In this document: piece by piece, positions 8,486 through 19,877 of the stretch
Layout: each line of letters opens with the position of its first letter
Position numbering within the stretch: the stretch's first letter is position 1
Assembly: GCF_046600715.1 (NCBI RefSeq)
Contig: NZ_JBJMAV010000003.1
Location: 248,001-312,000 of the forward strand
Source: Lysobacter_C viscosus
GTDB taxonomy: Bacteria > Pseudomonadota > Gammaproteobacteria > Xanthomonadales > Xanthomonadaceae
Direction: 5' to 3'
DNA: 64,000 nt
The notes under the pieces: model-generated
Told to the model about the DNA's origin: nothing
The model's input: only the letters and a program-made list of their open reading frames with translations
Database searches by the model: none
Translations under genes and position numbers: made by a program

Positions 8486-9319
8486 GTGCCGGAGCTTCCC
8501 ATCGTCGTGGTGCCGCTGAGCGCCGACGACGACGCGCTGGACGCCTGCCTGGCCGCGCTGGATGCCGGGACCCCGGCGGGCACCCGCGTCTGGCTGGCCG
8601 ATGATGCACAGGCAGGGCCGCGCGGGTACGCAGTGGTGGAGCAATGGATGGCGCGAACCGCGCTGAGGGCCGATTACACCCGGCGCCCCCGCGGCGTGGG
8701 CGAGGTCGCGCACCTGGACGAGGTGCTCGGTGCGTGTGGCGAGGCCGACGTGGCCGTGGTCGCGGCCGACAGCCGGCCGCTGCCGGGCTGGCTGGAGGCG
8801 ATGGCCGCATGCCTGGCGGCCGATGGCGCGATCGGATCGGCCACGCCCTGGAGCAATGCCGGCGAAGCCGCGGCGTGGCCACGCATCGGCGAAGTCGCGG
8901 CCGCCCCGGCCGAGGCCCCGCGCATGGCCCGGGCCGCGGCGGAGATGCCCGCGTTGCTCCCGGAATTGCCGGCCGCCGTCGGCCACGCGGTGCTGCTGCG
9001 CGGCGCCGCGCGGCGCCGCGCAGGTGGCCTGGACACGGTGAGCTACGGGTCGTGGTACGCGGCTCTCATCGACCTGTCGCTGCGGCTGGCGGGGCTGGGC
9101 TGGCGCAACGTGCTGTGCGAGCGCGCCTTCGTCGCGCGCGATGCCGAGGGCGCGGCGCTCGATGGCGACATGGAGCGACTGGCGGTGCGCTGGCCGGATT
9201 GGCATGCGCGGCTGGCCAGCTTCCTCATGCGCGACCCGCTGCGCGCCAGCCGCGAGCAGCTGCAGCACCTGCTGGAAACGATCGGTCCACCGGAGCCGCA
9301 GCGTGACCTCTTCAGCTGA
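8486..9319 (+). CDS. Glycosyltransferase family 2-like protein
   Basis: 277 residues from a GTG five bases after the gspD stop. An N-terminal Rossmann-like start (LPIVVVPLSADDDALDACLAAL) and the segment VVAADSRPLPGWLEAMAACL match the GT2 pattern around the metal-binding motif (usually N-D-D/E ... PGWL), but the acidic motif is reduced to AADS. This may be a divergent or weakly active transferase. It is probably co-transcribed with the secretin and overlaps the next glycosyltransferase by 17 bases. Substrate unknown; assignment rests on pattern only. Confidence 0.7.
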   Translation: MPELPIVVVPLSADDDALDACLAALDAGTPAGTRVWLADDAQAGPRGYAVVEQWMARTALRADYTRRPRGVGEVAHLDEVLGACGEADVAVVAADSRPLPGWLEAMAACLAADGAIGSATPWSNAGEAAAWPRIGEVAAAPAEAPRMARAAAEMPALLPELPAAVGHAVLLRGAARRRAGGLDTVSYGSWYAALIDLSLRLAGLGWRNVLCERAFVARDAEGAALDGDMERLAVRWPDWHARLASFLMRDPLRASREQLQHLLETIGPPEPQRDLFS

Positions 9320-10208
9320 GCCGCCAACCGCGCCGCTGGACGGCATTGCCGCGGTGGTGGTCAGCTACCTCAGCGCGGAGACCATCGACGAATGCCTGTC
9401 CCGACTGCGTGCGGCCGACGGCGTGCGCGCGATCCGCGTGGTCGACAACGGTCCGCGCGATCCCGGCCATGACGACGGTACCCTGGCCATCGTCCAGCGC
9501 CACGCACTGTCCGACCCGCGCGTGCGTTTCATCGCCAATCCGGACAACCCGGGATTCGGCGTGGCGTGCAACCAGGGAGCCAACGCGGCGCTTGAAGAGG
9601 TAACGGGCGTGGGCTGGATCGCATTCGTCAATCCCGACTGCCTGGTCGAGCCCGACTCCCTGGCGAGGATGCGTTCGCTGGCGGCCGCCCACGCGCCCTC
9701 CCTGGTGGGCGCGGACCTGGTCGACGAGGCGGGCGTGCGCGATGCCGCCGCACGCCGCCGCGATCCCGATTTCGGCCACATGCTGGCGTCGCTGCTGCGG
9801 CCCTCGCGCGCGCATCCACCCGTAGCGCGGGACGACGCACGCGAGCTGCAGCCCGTCGACGCGGTGTCCGGTGCGCTGATGCTGATGCCGCGTGCGTTGT
9901 TCGAGTCGATCAAAGGCTTCGACGAGCGCTACCGCCTGCATGCCGAGGACCTCGACCTGTGCCGGCGTGCGCGCCAGGCCGGTGCCTGCGTGGCCGTTGC
10001 CAACCACGTGACCGTCGTGCATGTGCGCGGCGTGTCGAGCCGCTCGCGGCCGGTGTTCGTGGAGTGGCACAAGCACCGGGGCCTGTGGCGCTACTTCCGC
10101 ACCTTCGAGGCCCCCCGGCGCGGTGTCGCCACGCGCCTCGCCGTGTTCATCGCGATCTGGCTGCGCTTCCCGCTGGCGGTGGCGCGAGCGGCGTGGCAGA
10201 ACCGATGA
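9303..10208 (+). CDS. Glycosyltransferase family 2 (WbbL-type, possible rhamnosyltransferase)
   Basis: 301 residues. The GT-A fold is easy to follow: VVVSYLSAETIDECL at the N-terminus, PDNPGFGVACNQG, AFVNPDCLVEPDSL with the NPD metal motif (~residue 117), SGALMLMPRALFE, then GFDERYRLHAEDLDLCRRA with the acidic ED pair. This arrangement is that of WbbL-like transferases that add rhamnose in O-antigen or cell-wall glycans. The start overlaps the preceding gene. The C-terminal hydrophobic stretch (FIAIWLRFPLAVARAA) may associate with the membrane. Sugar donor and acceptor cannot be told from sequence. Confidence 0.85.
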   Translation: MTSSAEPPTAPLDGIAAVVVSYLSAETIDECLSRLRAADGVRAIRVVDNGPRDPGHDDGTLAIVQRHALSDPRVRFIANPDNPGFGVACNQGANAALEEVTGVGWIAFVNPDCLVEPDSLARMRSLAAAHAPSLVGADLVDEAGVRDAAARRRDPDFGHMLASLLRPSRAHPPVARDDARELQPVDAVSGALMLMPRALFESIKGFDERYRLHAEDLDLCRRARQAGACVAVANHVTVVHVRGVSSRSRPVFVEWHKHRGLWRYFRTFEAPRRGVATRLAVFIAIWLRFPLAVARAAWQNR

Positions 10209-10217
10209 CCGCGGCCC

Positions 10218-10715
10218 TCAGCGCAGCCGCCACTTGAACTGCAGGCCCAGCGTCGCGGGAATCTTGTCGGCGATGCGGGGCAGCAGGATCACGTTGGCGC
10301 CCAGGCGTTCGCCCTCGATCTTGGCCACCAGCCCCGCGGCGGGTGCCACGCCACCCTCGTTGTAGCCCGGGTAGCCGGTCACCGCGCCGATCATGCCGCC
10401 GATGCGGACATGCCGGCCGAGCTGCAGCGGCGTGTACCGGTACAGCGCGTACAGCGAGTTGTCGTCGATCGAATTGCGGTAGAAGCCCACGGCCACCGCG
10501 TGGCGTGGCTGCCACTGCGCTTCGACGCCGAGGCCGGGGTTGAACTGGTTGAACGACTCGCCCTGCGGAAGGAATTCATCCTCGTCGCCGAAATGCTGCG
10601 ACGCGAGATTGACGTTGGCCCACCACTGCGGGGGCTCGGCCGCAAGCGAAAACCCGCAGGGCAGCAACAGAAGGGCGGAAAGAAAGCCGGCAAGCGGGCG
10701 CTGGGGAGATGACAT
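10218..10715 (-). CDS. Predicted small outer-membrane beta-barrel protein, function unknown
   Basis: 165 residues with a signal peptide (MSSPQRPLAGFLSALLLLPC..., cleavage after about residue 25). The mature part consists of short alternating strands rich in aromatic residues and Gly (NPGLGVEAQW, AVAVGFYRNSIDDNSLYALY, IGGMIGAVTGYPGY, GANVILLPRI) and ends in KWRLR, suggesting an eight-stranded barrel. There is a loose resemblance to PagP in the central strands, but I would not assign that activity. The gene is convergent with the glycosyltransferase (9 bases apart). Longer in-frame starts exist but lack a signal peptide at their N-terminus. Confidence 0.7.
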   Translation of the reverse strand: MSSPQRPLAGFLSALLLLPCGFSLAAEPPQWWANVNLASQHFGDEDEFLPQGESFNQFNPGLGVEAQWQPRHAVAVGFYRNSIDDNSLYALYRYTPLQLGRHVRIGGMIGAVTGYPGYNEGGVAPAAGLVAKIEGERLGANVILLPRIADKIPATLGLQFKWRLR

Positions 10716-10812
10716 GGGCAGGCCTCCGGGCGGGTGTCGCCCCAGCCTAGTCGTGGCCCATGCCATGCCCCGGTGAAACACCGGAAGCCACCCAAGGCGC
10801 GACCCGGCACCT

Positions 10813-11640
10813 TCAGCGGTAGCGGTTGACCTCGTCGCGCAGCGTACGCGCCGCCCTGGCCGCGGCGTTGGCGAAATCATTGCCGGCCGAGGCGTACAGC
10901 ACCGCACGCGAGCTGCTCACGACCAGGCCGGTGCCGTCGGCGGTGCGGGCGTTCTCGACCACGGCCTGCACGTCGCCGCCCTGTGCGCCAACGCCGGGCA
11001 CGAGGAACGGCATGTCGCCGACGATGGCACGGACCTCGCGCAGCTGCGCCGGCCAGGTCGCGCCAACCACCAGCATGCAGTTGCCGTGGCCGTTCCAGTC
11101 GCGCGACACCGTGCGCGCCACCTGCTGGTAGAGCGGACGCCGCGCGCCGTCCTCGCCGGTGACCATCAGGTCCTGCAGGTCGCCTGCGCCGGGGTTGGAG
11201 GTGCGGCACAGGATCACCACGCCACGGTCGGCGCGTTCCAGGAACGGCTCCACCGAATCGCGTCCCAGGTAGGGGTTGGCGGTCACGGCGTCGGCGGCGT
11301 AACGATCGAACGCCTCGCTGGCGTAATGGCGCGCAGTGCTGCCGATGTCGCCGCGCTTGCTGTCCAGGATTACCGGGACGCCGGGGTGGGCGGCATGGAT
11401 GTGGGTGATCAACCGCTCCAGCGCACCTTCCGCGCCCAGCGCGGCGAAGTGGGCGATCTGCGGCTTGAACGCGCACGCGTAGGGCGCGGTGGCGTCGACG
11501 ATGTCGCGGCAGAACGCGAACACCGCGTCGGGGTGGTCGTTGAACCGCTCGGGGAACCGGGACGGCTCCGGGTCCAGGCCGACGCACACGAGGGTGTCGG
11601 CATCCGACCAGCGCTGCCTGAGTGACTGCATGAACCCCAT
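10813..11640 (-). CDS. pyrF: Orotidine 5'-phosphate decarboxylase (type 2)
   Basis: 275 residues, the size of the longer OMP decarboxylase type. Last step of UMP synthesis: OMP to UMP plus CO2 in the cytoplasm. The catalytic LDSKRGDIGST motif with its Lys/Asp charge network is intact (about residue 95), as are VGLDPEPSRFP near the N-terminus and VPGVGAQGGD near the C-terminus, which bind the phosphate. The ATG at 11640 is chosen because AGGA lies seven bases upstream; an ATG at 11655 would add five residues without such a site. Confidence 0.95.
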   Translation of the reverse strand: MGFMQSLRQRWSDADTLVCVGLDPEPSRFPERFNDHPDAVFAFCRDIVDATAPYACAFKPQIAHFAALGAEGALERLITHIHAAHPGVPVILDSKRGDIGSTARHYASEAFDRYAADAVTANPYLGRDSVEPFLERADRGVVILCRTSNPGAGDLQDLMVTGEDGARRPLYQQVARTVSRDWNGHGNCMLVVGATWPAQLREVRAIVGDMPFLVPGVGAQGGDVQAVVENARTADGTGLVVSSSRAVLYASAGNDFANAAARAARTLRDEVNRYR

Positions 11641-11660
11641 CGTCGTTCCTCGCAATTCCG

Positions 11661-11700
11661 GGACCTGGTAGGAGCGGATCCGGCCGCTCCTACCAGGTCC
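11661..11700. repeat. Perfect 17-bp palindrome, GTAG-headed REP-like element
   Basis: The arms 11661-11677 and 11684-11700 are exact reverse complements with a six-base loop; the core is GGTAGGAGCGG. It lies between ettA and pyrF, just upstream of pyrF, and would form a strong hairpin in the pyrF leader or intercistronic RNA. The head GTAGGAGCG is shared with the elements near 49.4, 50.2, 59.1, 60.5 and 63.3 kb. Confidence 0.8.
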
Positions 11701-11782
11701 GAAGATCCTGGCTCCAGATGGGCGGAACGGAGCGGCTCAATGCGAAGTCGCCGTTGCCCTGTCCATCCGTGGCAAGCCGCCT

Positions 11783-13444
<1,662 letters not shown>

Positions 13445-13718
13445 GGGGGCTCCGCAGGCGGACGGCGACGCCCCGGCGGGCGGGGCATCGCGAATGGATC
13501 GGGATAGCCGGCCATTATACGGCCGGCCGCCGGCTGCCGGCGCCGACAACGGTCCAGCCGCCGCAGGGCGTGCCGGGTGTGCACGGGGGCGGTCCTTCGC
13601 GGCGATGCGGCCCCGGCGAATGCCCGGATCGATGGCAGGCGTGGATTCCGGTCCCGGGCCGCGGCACCGCGTCCGGGCTAAACTCGCAGGCCGCCCCCCA
13701 CCCAGCCCCGGAGCCCCG

Positions 13719-14987
<1,269 letters not shown>

Positions 14988-14993
14988 GCCCCG

Positions 14994-15512
14994 TTGCACT
15001 GCCCCTTCTGCCAGCACACCGACACCCGCGTGATCGATTCGCGCGTGTCCGACGACGGCGCGACGATCCGCCGCCGGCGCGTCTGCGAGGCCTGCGGCGA
15101 GCGCTTCTCGACGCTGGAAACCATCGAGCTGAAACTGCCGGCGATCATCAAGTCCGACGGCCGGCGCGAGCCGTTCGACGCGCGCAAGCTGCGCCACGGT
15201 TTCGACCGCGCGCTGCAGAAGCGCCCCGTCGCCGAGGAGCAGATCGAGGCGGCAGTGCGCGCAGTGGTGCACCAGTTGCGCATGACCACCGAGCGCGAGC
15301 TGGCCTCGTTGCGGGTGGGCGAATTCGTGATGGCCGAACTGCGCAAGCTCGACCACGTCGCCTACGTGCGATTCGCTTCCGTGTACCGGGCGTTCGAGGA
15401 CGTGGCCGATTTCCGCGAGGAGCTCGACCGCCTCGAGAACGACAGTGCCGCCGAAGGCCAGCTGCCGCTGCTGGACGATGCCGCGCCGCGTGCCAAGGGT
15501 CGGCGTCGCTAG
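14994..15512 (+). CDS. nrdR: Transcriptional repressor NrdR
   Basis: 172 residues from a TTG start six bases after glyA; the first residues MHCPFC are invariant in NrdR, which settles the start. The N-terminal zinc ribbon has four Cys (CPFC ... CEAC) and is followed by an ATP-cone domain (IIKSDGRREPFDARKL...). NrdR senses dATP/ATP and represses ribonucleotide reductase genes, which are not in this window. The C-terminal ~20 residues after the ATP cone are a variable tail. The glyA-nrdR-rib order is common in proteobacteria. Confidence 0.95.
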   Translation: MHCPFCQHTDTRVIDSRVSDDGATIRRRRVCEACGERFSTLETIELKLPAIIKSDGRREPFDARKLRHGFDRALQKRPVAEEQIEAAVRAVVHQLRMTTERELASLRVGEFVMAELRKLDHVAYVRFASVYRAFEDVADFREELDRLENDSAAEGQLPLLDDAAPRAKGRRR

Positions 15513-15641
15513 CGTTCACGGTCCGCCCGCCGTTGCGCCGGATGCGTCGGATGCGTCGGATTCTTCATCCCGCGGGCGCCGGTCCCCGCCACCTGCCTCT
15601 CCTGCTCCAACCCCCATTCCCCATTTCCCCGCACCCAGCCC

Positions 15642-16757
15642 ATGACCGCAGCCGACTTCACCGCCACCGACCACCTGCACATGGCCCACGCGTTGCGGCT
15701 TGCCGAGCGCGGTGCCTGGACCACCCGGCCCAACCCGATGGTCGGCTGCGTCCTGTCACACGGAGAGGAAGTGGTAGGCGAGGGTTGGCACGAGCGCGCC
15801 GGCGAGCCGCATGCCGAGGTTCGGGCGTTGCAGGCCGCGGGCGGGCGGGCCAAGGGCGCGACGGCCTACGTTACGCTCGAGCCCTGCGCGCACACCGGTC
15901 GCACCGGCCCGTGCGCGCAGGCGCTCATCGACGCCGGCGTGGGACGCGTGGTCGCGGCGATGCGTGACCCGTTCCCGCAGGTGGACGGGGCCGGGTTCGA
16001 TGCCCTACGCGAAGCGGGCATCGAGATAGCCAACGGCCTGATGGAAGCGCAGGCGCGAGCGCTCAACCGGGGCTTCCTGTCGCGCCTGGTGCGCGGCCGG
16101 CCGTGGGTCCGGGTGAAGCTCGCCACCAGCCTGGACGGGCGCACTGCGCTCGCCAGCGGCGACTCCAAATGGATCAGCGGCGACGCCGCGCGTGCCGACG
16201 TGATGCGCTGGCGGGCGCGTGCCGGCGCGATCATCACCGGTGCCGGCACCGTGTTGGCCGACGACCCGGCCCTCACCGTGCGGCTGCAGGGCGAGGAAGC
16301 CGGCCAGGCCTTCGCGCCGCCGCTGCGCGTGGTGCTGGACCCGGGCCTTGCGACCACCGCTCGCGGCAGGATCCGCGAGGGCGATGCCCCCACGTTGTAT
16401 TTCCACGCCCCCGACGCCAAGCCCACCCGGGGAATGAGCGCGCAGACAGCGGCGGTGGCGGTCAGCGGCGGACGCTTCGACCTGCACGCCGTCCTGCGCG
16501 TGCTGGCCGGGCGCGAGATCAACGAAGTGCAGGTGGAAGCCGGTGCAACGTTGGCCGGGGCGTTCATGGAAGCGGGGCTGATCGACGAGTTGCTGCTCTA
16601 CGTCGCCCCCGTGCTGCTCGGACCCCAGGCGCGGCCGCTGTTCGGCGGTCTGGATATCGACTCGATGACCGACCGCATGCAGTTGAAGATCGTGGACACG
16701 CGACAGGTCGGCCAAGACCTGCGCCTGCTGTTGCAGCCGGTGCAGGGCGCGGACTGA
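15642..16757 (+). CDS. ribD: Riboflavin biosynthesis bifunctional deaminase/reductase RibD
   Basis: 371 residues. The N-terminal deaminase domain has the zinc site HAEVRAL and PCAHTGRTGPC. The C-terminal reductase domain starts at about residue 150 (PWVRVKLATSLDGRTAL) with the NADPH/substrate segments KWISG, GAGTVLADDPALTVR and the late GAT(L)AGAFMEAGLIDELLLYVAP. It carries out the deamination and side-chain reduction after GTP cyclohydrolase II. The 129 bases before it contain a short direct repeat (GGATGCGTC twice at about 15540) and no riboswitch signature. Confidence 0.95.
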   Translation: MTAADFTATDHLHMAHALRLAERGAWTTRPNPMVGCVLSHGEEVVGEGWHERAGEPHAEVRALQAAGGRAKGATAYVTLEPCAHTGRTGPCAQALIDAGVGRVVAAMRDPFPQVDGAGFDALREAGIEIANGLMEAQARALNRGFLSRLVRGRPWVRVKLATSLDGRTALASGDSKWISGDAARADVMRWRARAGAIITGAGTVLADDPALTVRLQGEEAGQAFAPPLRVVLDPGLATTARGRIREGDAPTLYFHAPDAKPTRGMSAQTAAVAVSGGRFDLHAVLRVLAGREINEVQVEAGATLAGAFMEAGLIDELLLYVAPVLLGPQARPLFGGLDIDSMTDRMQLKIVDTRQVGQDLRLLLQPVQGAD

Positions 16758-16876
16758 CCGGGCGAAGACCGCGGCGTCCTTCCTCCGCCTGCCCGCGTGT
16801 GGTCGACGCCTGTGCCCGGTCCCCAGCTGGCAGCCACGATTAAACTCCCGTTCCCCCTTCCCGGAGCACCCCGCGC

Positions 16877-17473
16877 ATGTTCACAGGCCTGATCGAAGGC
16901 ATCGGCCGCCTGTCCTGGCGCGAGCCGCGCGGCGGTGATGCGCGGCTGCGGATCGACGCGGGCACGCTGCCCATCGACGACGTCCAGCTGGGGGAGAGCA
17001 TCGCGGTCAACGGCGTGTGCCTGACCGTGGTCGATTTCGATGCCGCCGGCTTCGAAGCCGATGCATCGACGGAAACCCTCGGACTGACCACCCTGGGCGC
17101 GCTGTCGCCCGGGCGGGCCGTCAACCTGGAGCGTGCCATGCGCCCGACCGACCGCCTCGGCGGCCACATGGTCAGCGGCCATGTCGACGGCGTCGGCCGC
17201 GTCGCGTCCGTGCACGAGGACGCCCGCGCCCAACGCTGGCGCTTCGATGCGCCCCCCGCACTGCTGCGCTACATCGCCGGCAAGGGCTCGATCTGCGTGG
17301 ACGGCGTCAGCCTGACGGTCAACGCGGTGGACGCGGCCGGGTTCGAGGTGGCGCTGGTGCCGCACACGGTGTCGCACACGGCATTCGGCGAAACCCCGGT
17401 GGGCGAGGCGGTCAACCTGGAAGTGGACCTGGTCGCACGCTACGTCGAGCGGCTGCTGCAGTCACGCGACTGA
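16877..17473 (+). CDS. ribE: Riboflavin synthase, alpha subunit
   Basis: 198 residues. Two homologous lumazine-binding barrels: residues ~1-97 begin MFTGLIEGIG and end LGALSPGRAVNLERAMRP; the second runs from LGGHMVSGHVDGVG to the end. It dismutates two 6,7-dimethyl-8-ribityllumazine molecules to riboflavin. The MFTGLIE N-terminus, whose first residues act in catalysis, confirms the start. It sits 119 bases after ribD with a TTAAAC-like sequence between, possibly an internal promoter. Confidence 0.95.
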   Translation: MFTGLIEGIGRLSWREPRGGDARLRIDAGTLPIDDVQLGESIAVNGVCLTVVDFDAAGFEADASTETLGLTTLGALSPGRAVNLERAMRPTDRLGGHMVSGHVDGVGRVASVHEDARAQRWRFDAPPALLRYIAGKGSICVDGVSLTVNAVDAAGFEVALVPHTVSHTAFGETPVGEAVNLEVDLVARYVERLLQSRD

Positions 17474-17565
17474 GGCGGCCCGGAACGCACCATTTCGGGA
17501 TGTCGGCAGGGCCCGCGCCGCGCTGGGCGTAAAATGCCGGCCCCTGTCGACCTGCGACCCGCGCC

Positions 17566-18669
17566 ATGCCCTTCAGCCCCATCCCCGAACTTCTCGAGGA
17601 GATCCGCGCCGGCCGCATGGTCGTAATCGTCGACGACGAGGACCGCGAGAACGAGGGCGACCTGATCATGGCCGCCGAACTGGTCAAGCCGTCGGACATC
17701 AACTTCATGGTGACCCACGCGCGCGGACTGGTCTGCCTGTCGCTGATCCGCGAACGCTGCCGGCAGCTGGGCCTGCCGCCGATGGTTCGCGACAACACCT
17801 CCCAGCACCACACCAATTTCACCGTCAGCATCGAAGCCGCCGAGGGCGTCACCACCGGCATCAGCGCCTACGACCGTGCCCACACCATCCGCACCGCGGT
17901 GCGGCCCGACGCGGCGCCGTCCGATCTCAACCAGCCCGGCCACATCTTTCCGCTGATGGCCCAGCCCGGCGGCGTGCTCAACCGTGCCGGCCACACCGAG
18001 GCCGCCGCCGACCTGGCGCTGCTGGCCGGGCTGGAGCCTGCCGGGGTGCTGGTGGAGATCCTCAACCCCGACGGTTCCATGGCACGGCGTCCGCAACTGG
18101 AGGCGTTCGCGGCCGAGCACGGGCTGAAGATCGGCTCGATCGAGGCGCTCATCCGCCACCGCCTGGAGACCGAGCACACGGTGGAGCGGGTGGACGCGCG
18201 CGAGATCGACACCGAGCACGGATCGTTCCAGCTGGTGACCTACCGCGACCGACTCAGCCAGGGCCTGCATTTCGCGCTGGTCCGGGGCACGCCCGATGCA
18301 TCGGATCCAACGCTGGTGCGCGTGCACGTACAGAACCCGCTGGCCGACGCCCTGCACTGGCGCCGCCCCGACTTCGGCCCGGCGGTGGGCGAGGTACTGG
18401 CGGCGATTGCCGGCGAGGGACGGGGCGCCCTGGTGCTGCTGGGCGACAACGCCGATGCCGGCGCGCTGCTGGCCCGGATCCAGGCGCCGGTCCAGGCCGA
18501 CGACGAGCCCGCAGCCGGCCATGCGCTGGCCGAGTGGCGCCGCAACGGCGCCGGTGCACAGATCCTCGCGGACCTGGGACTGCGTCAGCTGCGCGTGCTC
18601 GGCACGCCGCGCAAGCAGGTGGGCCTGGCCGGGTATGGGCTGGAAGTCGTGGAGTACGTGGGGCTGTAG
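17566..18669 (+). CDS. ribB: 3,4-dihydroxy-2-butanone 4-phosphate synthase with degenerate GTP cyclohydrolase II-like domain
   Basis: 367 residues. The N-terminal ~200 residues are a complete DHBP synthase: VIVDDEDRENEGDLIMAAE (acidic metal loop), HARGLVCLSL, HHTNFTVSIEA, HTEAAADLA. The C-terminal part looks like RibA (GAQILADLGLRQLRVLGTPRK, GYGLEVVEYV), but the C...CDCG zinc ligands and the GRGIG loop are absent and no Cys remains in this half. It should therefore supply the four-carbon unit but not open GTP; a true RibA must be elsewhere. A TAAAAT lies about 35 bases upstream. Confidence 0.93.
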   Translation: MPFSPIPELLEEIRAGRMVVIVDDEDRENEGDLIMAAELVKPSDINFMVTHARGLVCLSLIRERCRQLGLPPMVRDNTSQHHTNFTVSIEAAEGVTTGISAYDRAHTIRTAVRPDAAPSDLNQPGHIFPLMAQPGGVLNRAGHTEAAADLALLAGLEPAGVLVEILNPDGSMARRPQLEAFAAEHGLKIGSIEALIRHRLETEHTVERVDAREIDTEHGSFQLVTYRDRLSQGLHFALVRGTPDASDPTLVRVHVQNPLADALHWRRPDFGPAVGEVLAAIAGEGRGALVLLGDNADAGALLARIQAPVQADDEPAAGHALAEWRRNGAGAQILADLGLRQLRVLGTPRKQVGLAGYGLEVVEYVGL

Positions 18670-18807
18670 CAACCCCGGGTCTTCTCCGGCGAGTGGCGCC
18701 TCGCCTGGCCGTCCACGCCCGTTGCACAGGGGTGATCGGCGTGCAGCCGCCGGTCCCGGGGAGCGCGGCCGGCTACACTAGCGCCCCCGCCACGTCCCGA
18801 CGTCCCC

Positions 18808-19287
18808 ATGCCCCATATCGAAGGCGACCTGCGCCGCCCCGCCGGCGCGCGCTACGCCATCATCGCCAGCCGCTGGAACCCGCGCATCACCGACACCCTG
18901 GTGGCCGGCGCGCGCAAGACCTTCGCAGAACACGGCGTGGACGATGCCGCGCTCGACGTGGTCCGGGTCCCGGGCGCGTGGGAGATTCCGGTGGTCGCAT
19001 CGCGGCTGGCCCGCGCCGGCGGCCATGCCGCGATCGTGGCGCTGGGCTGCGTGGTGCGCGGCGACACCCGGCATTTCGAGCAGGTTGCGGACGGCTGCTC
19101 GGAGGCGTTGATGCGCGTCGCGCTGGACTCCGGCGTGCCGGTCGCCAACGGCGTCCTGGCGGTGGACCGGTTCGAGGACGCACAGGCACGCGCCGGCGGC
19201 AGTCATGGCAACAAGGGCGAGGAAGCCGCGCTGGTGGTGATCGAGATGAGCCACCTGATGCAGCAGTTCCCCGAGGTGCCCCGATGA
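18808..19287 (+). CDS. ribH: 6,7-dimethyl-8-ribityllumazine synthase
   Basis: 159 residues. Condenses the RibB product with the RibD pathway product to lumazine; usually forms pentamers or a 60-mer shell. Conserved segments are IIASRWNP (substrate binding), VRVPGAWEIPVVA, ALGCVVRGDTRHFEQVA with the catalytic His, and PVANGVLAVDR. The stop overlaps the nusB ATG by four bases, the widespread ribH-nusB pairing. Confidence 0.96.
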   Translation: MPHIEGDLRRPAGARYAIIASRWNPRITDTLVAGARKTFAEHGVDDAALDVVRVPGAWEIPVVASRLARAGGHAAIVALGCVVRGDTRHFEQVADGCSEALMRVALDSGVPVANGVLAVDRFEDAQARAGGSHGNKGEEAALVVIEMSHLMQQFPEVPR

Positions 19288-19739
19288 ACCGCCGGCGTCC
19301 CGATGGCGTGGACCCGGTTGCCCGCTCCCGTGCACGCCGCCGCGCGCTGCAGGCCGTTTACGCATGGCAGATGTCGGGCACGGGCGTGCGCGAGGTGATC
19401 GCCCAGTTCGCGCACGAGCAGGCCAAGGAAGTGGCCGACCTGGAATATTTCGAGGACCTGGTGCGCGGCGTGGACGCCAACCGGAAGGACCTGGATGCGG
19501 CGCTGGCGCCGTTCCTGGACCGGGAGATCGAACAGGTCGACCCGATCGAGCGCGCGGTCCTGCGCCTGGCCGCCTACGAACTGCGCCAGCGGCCCGACGT
19601 GCCGTACCGCGTGGTCATCAACGAGGCGATCGAGATCGCCAAGCGCTTCGGCGCCGAGCACGGCCATACCTACGTCAACGGCGTCCTCGACCAGGCGGCC
19701 GCGGACTGGCGCGCGGTCGAGTTCGGCGCCGGGCGATAG
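19284..19739 (+). CDS. nusB: Transcription antitermination factor NusB
   Basis: 151 residues, the normal size. All-helical RNA-binding protein that joins NusE (S10) on boxA of rRNA leaders. Landmarks are SRARRRALQAVYAWQMSG near the N-terminus, ALAPFLDREIEQVDPIERAVLRLAAYEL in the middle and VVINEAIEIAKRFGAEHGHTYVNGVLD at the end. The ATG at 19284 overlaps the ribH stop. The 138 bases before thiL appear non-coding. Confidence 0.96.
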   Translation: MNRRRPDGVDPVARSRARRRALQAVYAWQMSGTGVREVIAQFAHEQAKEVADLEYFEDLVRGVDANRKDLDAALAPFLDREIEQVDPIERAVLRLAAYELRQRPDVPYRVVINEAIEIAKRFGAEHGHTYVNGVLDQAAADWRAVEFGAGR

Positions 19740-19877
19740 CGTCGTGTTCCGGCCCGTGTTCGCGGGGAGGGACGGGCGGGGCGGTATGCGGCTGCGGCTG
19801 TCCGGGTCCACTTCCGCACCGGGCGCCGGCAAGGCGGGACGGGTGAGCGCCGGTCGGCCACGTCCGCGGGAACGGTC

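Noticed and set aside
6330..8882. An 850-codon open frame antisense to gspD
   Set aside because: It is a high-GC shadow: low-complexity Arg/Ala/His-rich product, no ribosome-binding site, and the opposite strand has a complete secretin.
15538..15562. Short direct repeat GGATGCGTC before ribD as a regulatory site
   Set aside because: Only about two and a half copies, no known regulator and no nearby promoter; could be simple slippage.
17474..17565. Possible FMN riboswitch before ribB, ribE or ribD
   Set aside because: None of the conserved RFN blocks could be found in the gaps at 15513-15641, 16758-16876, 17474-17565 or 18670-18807.
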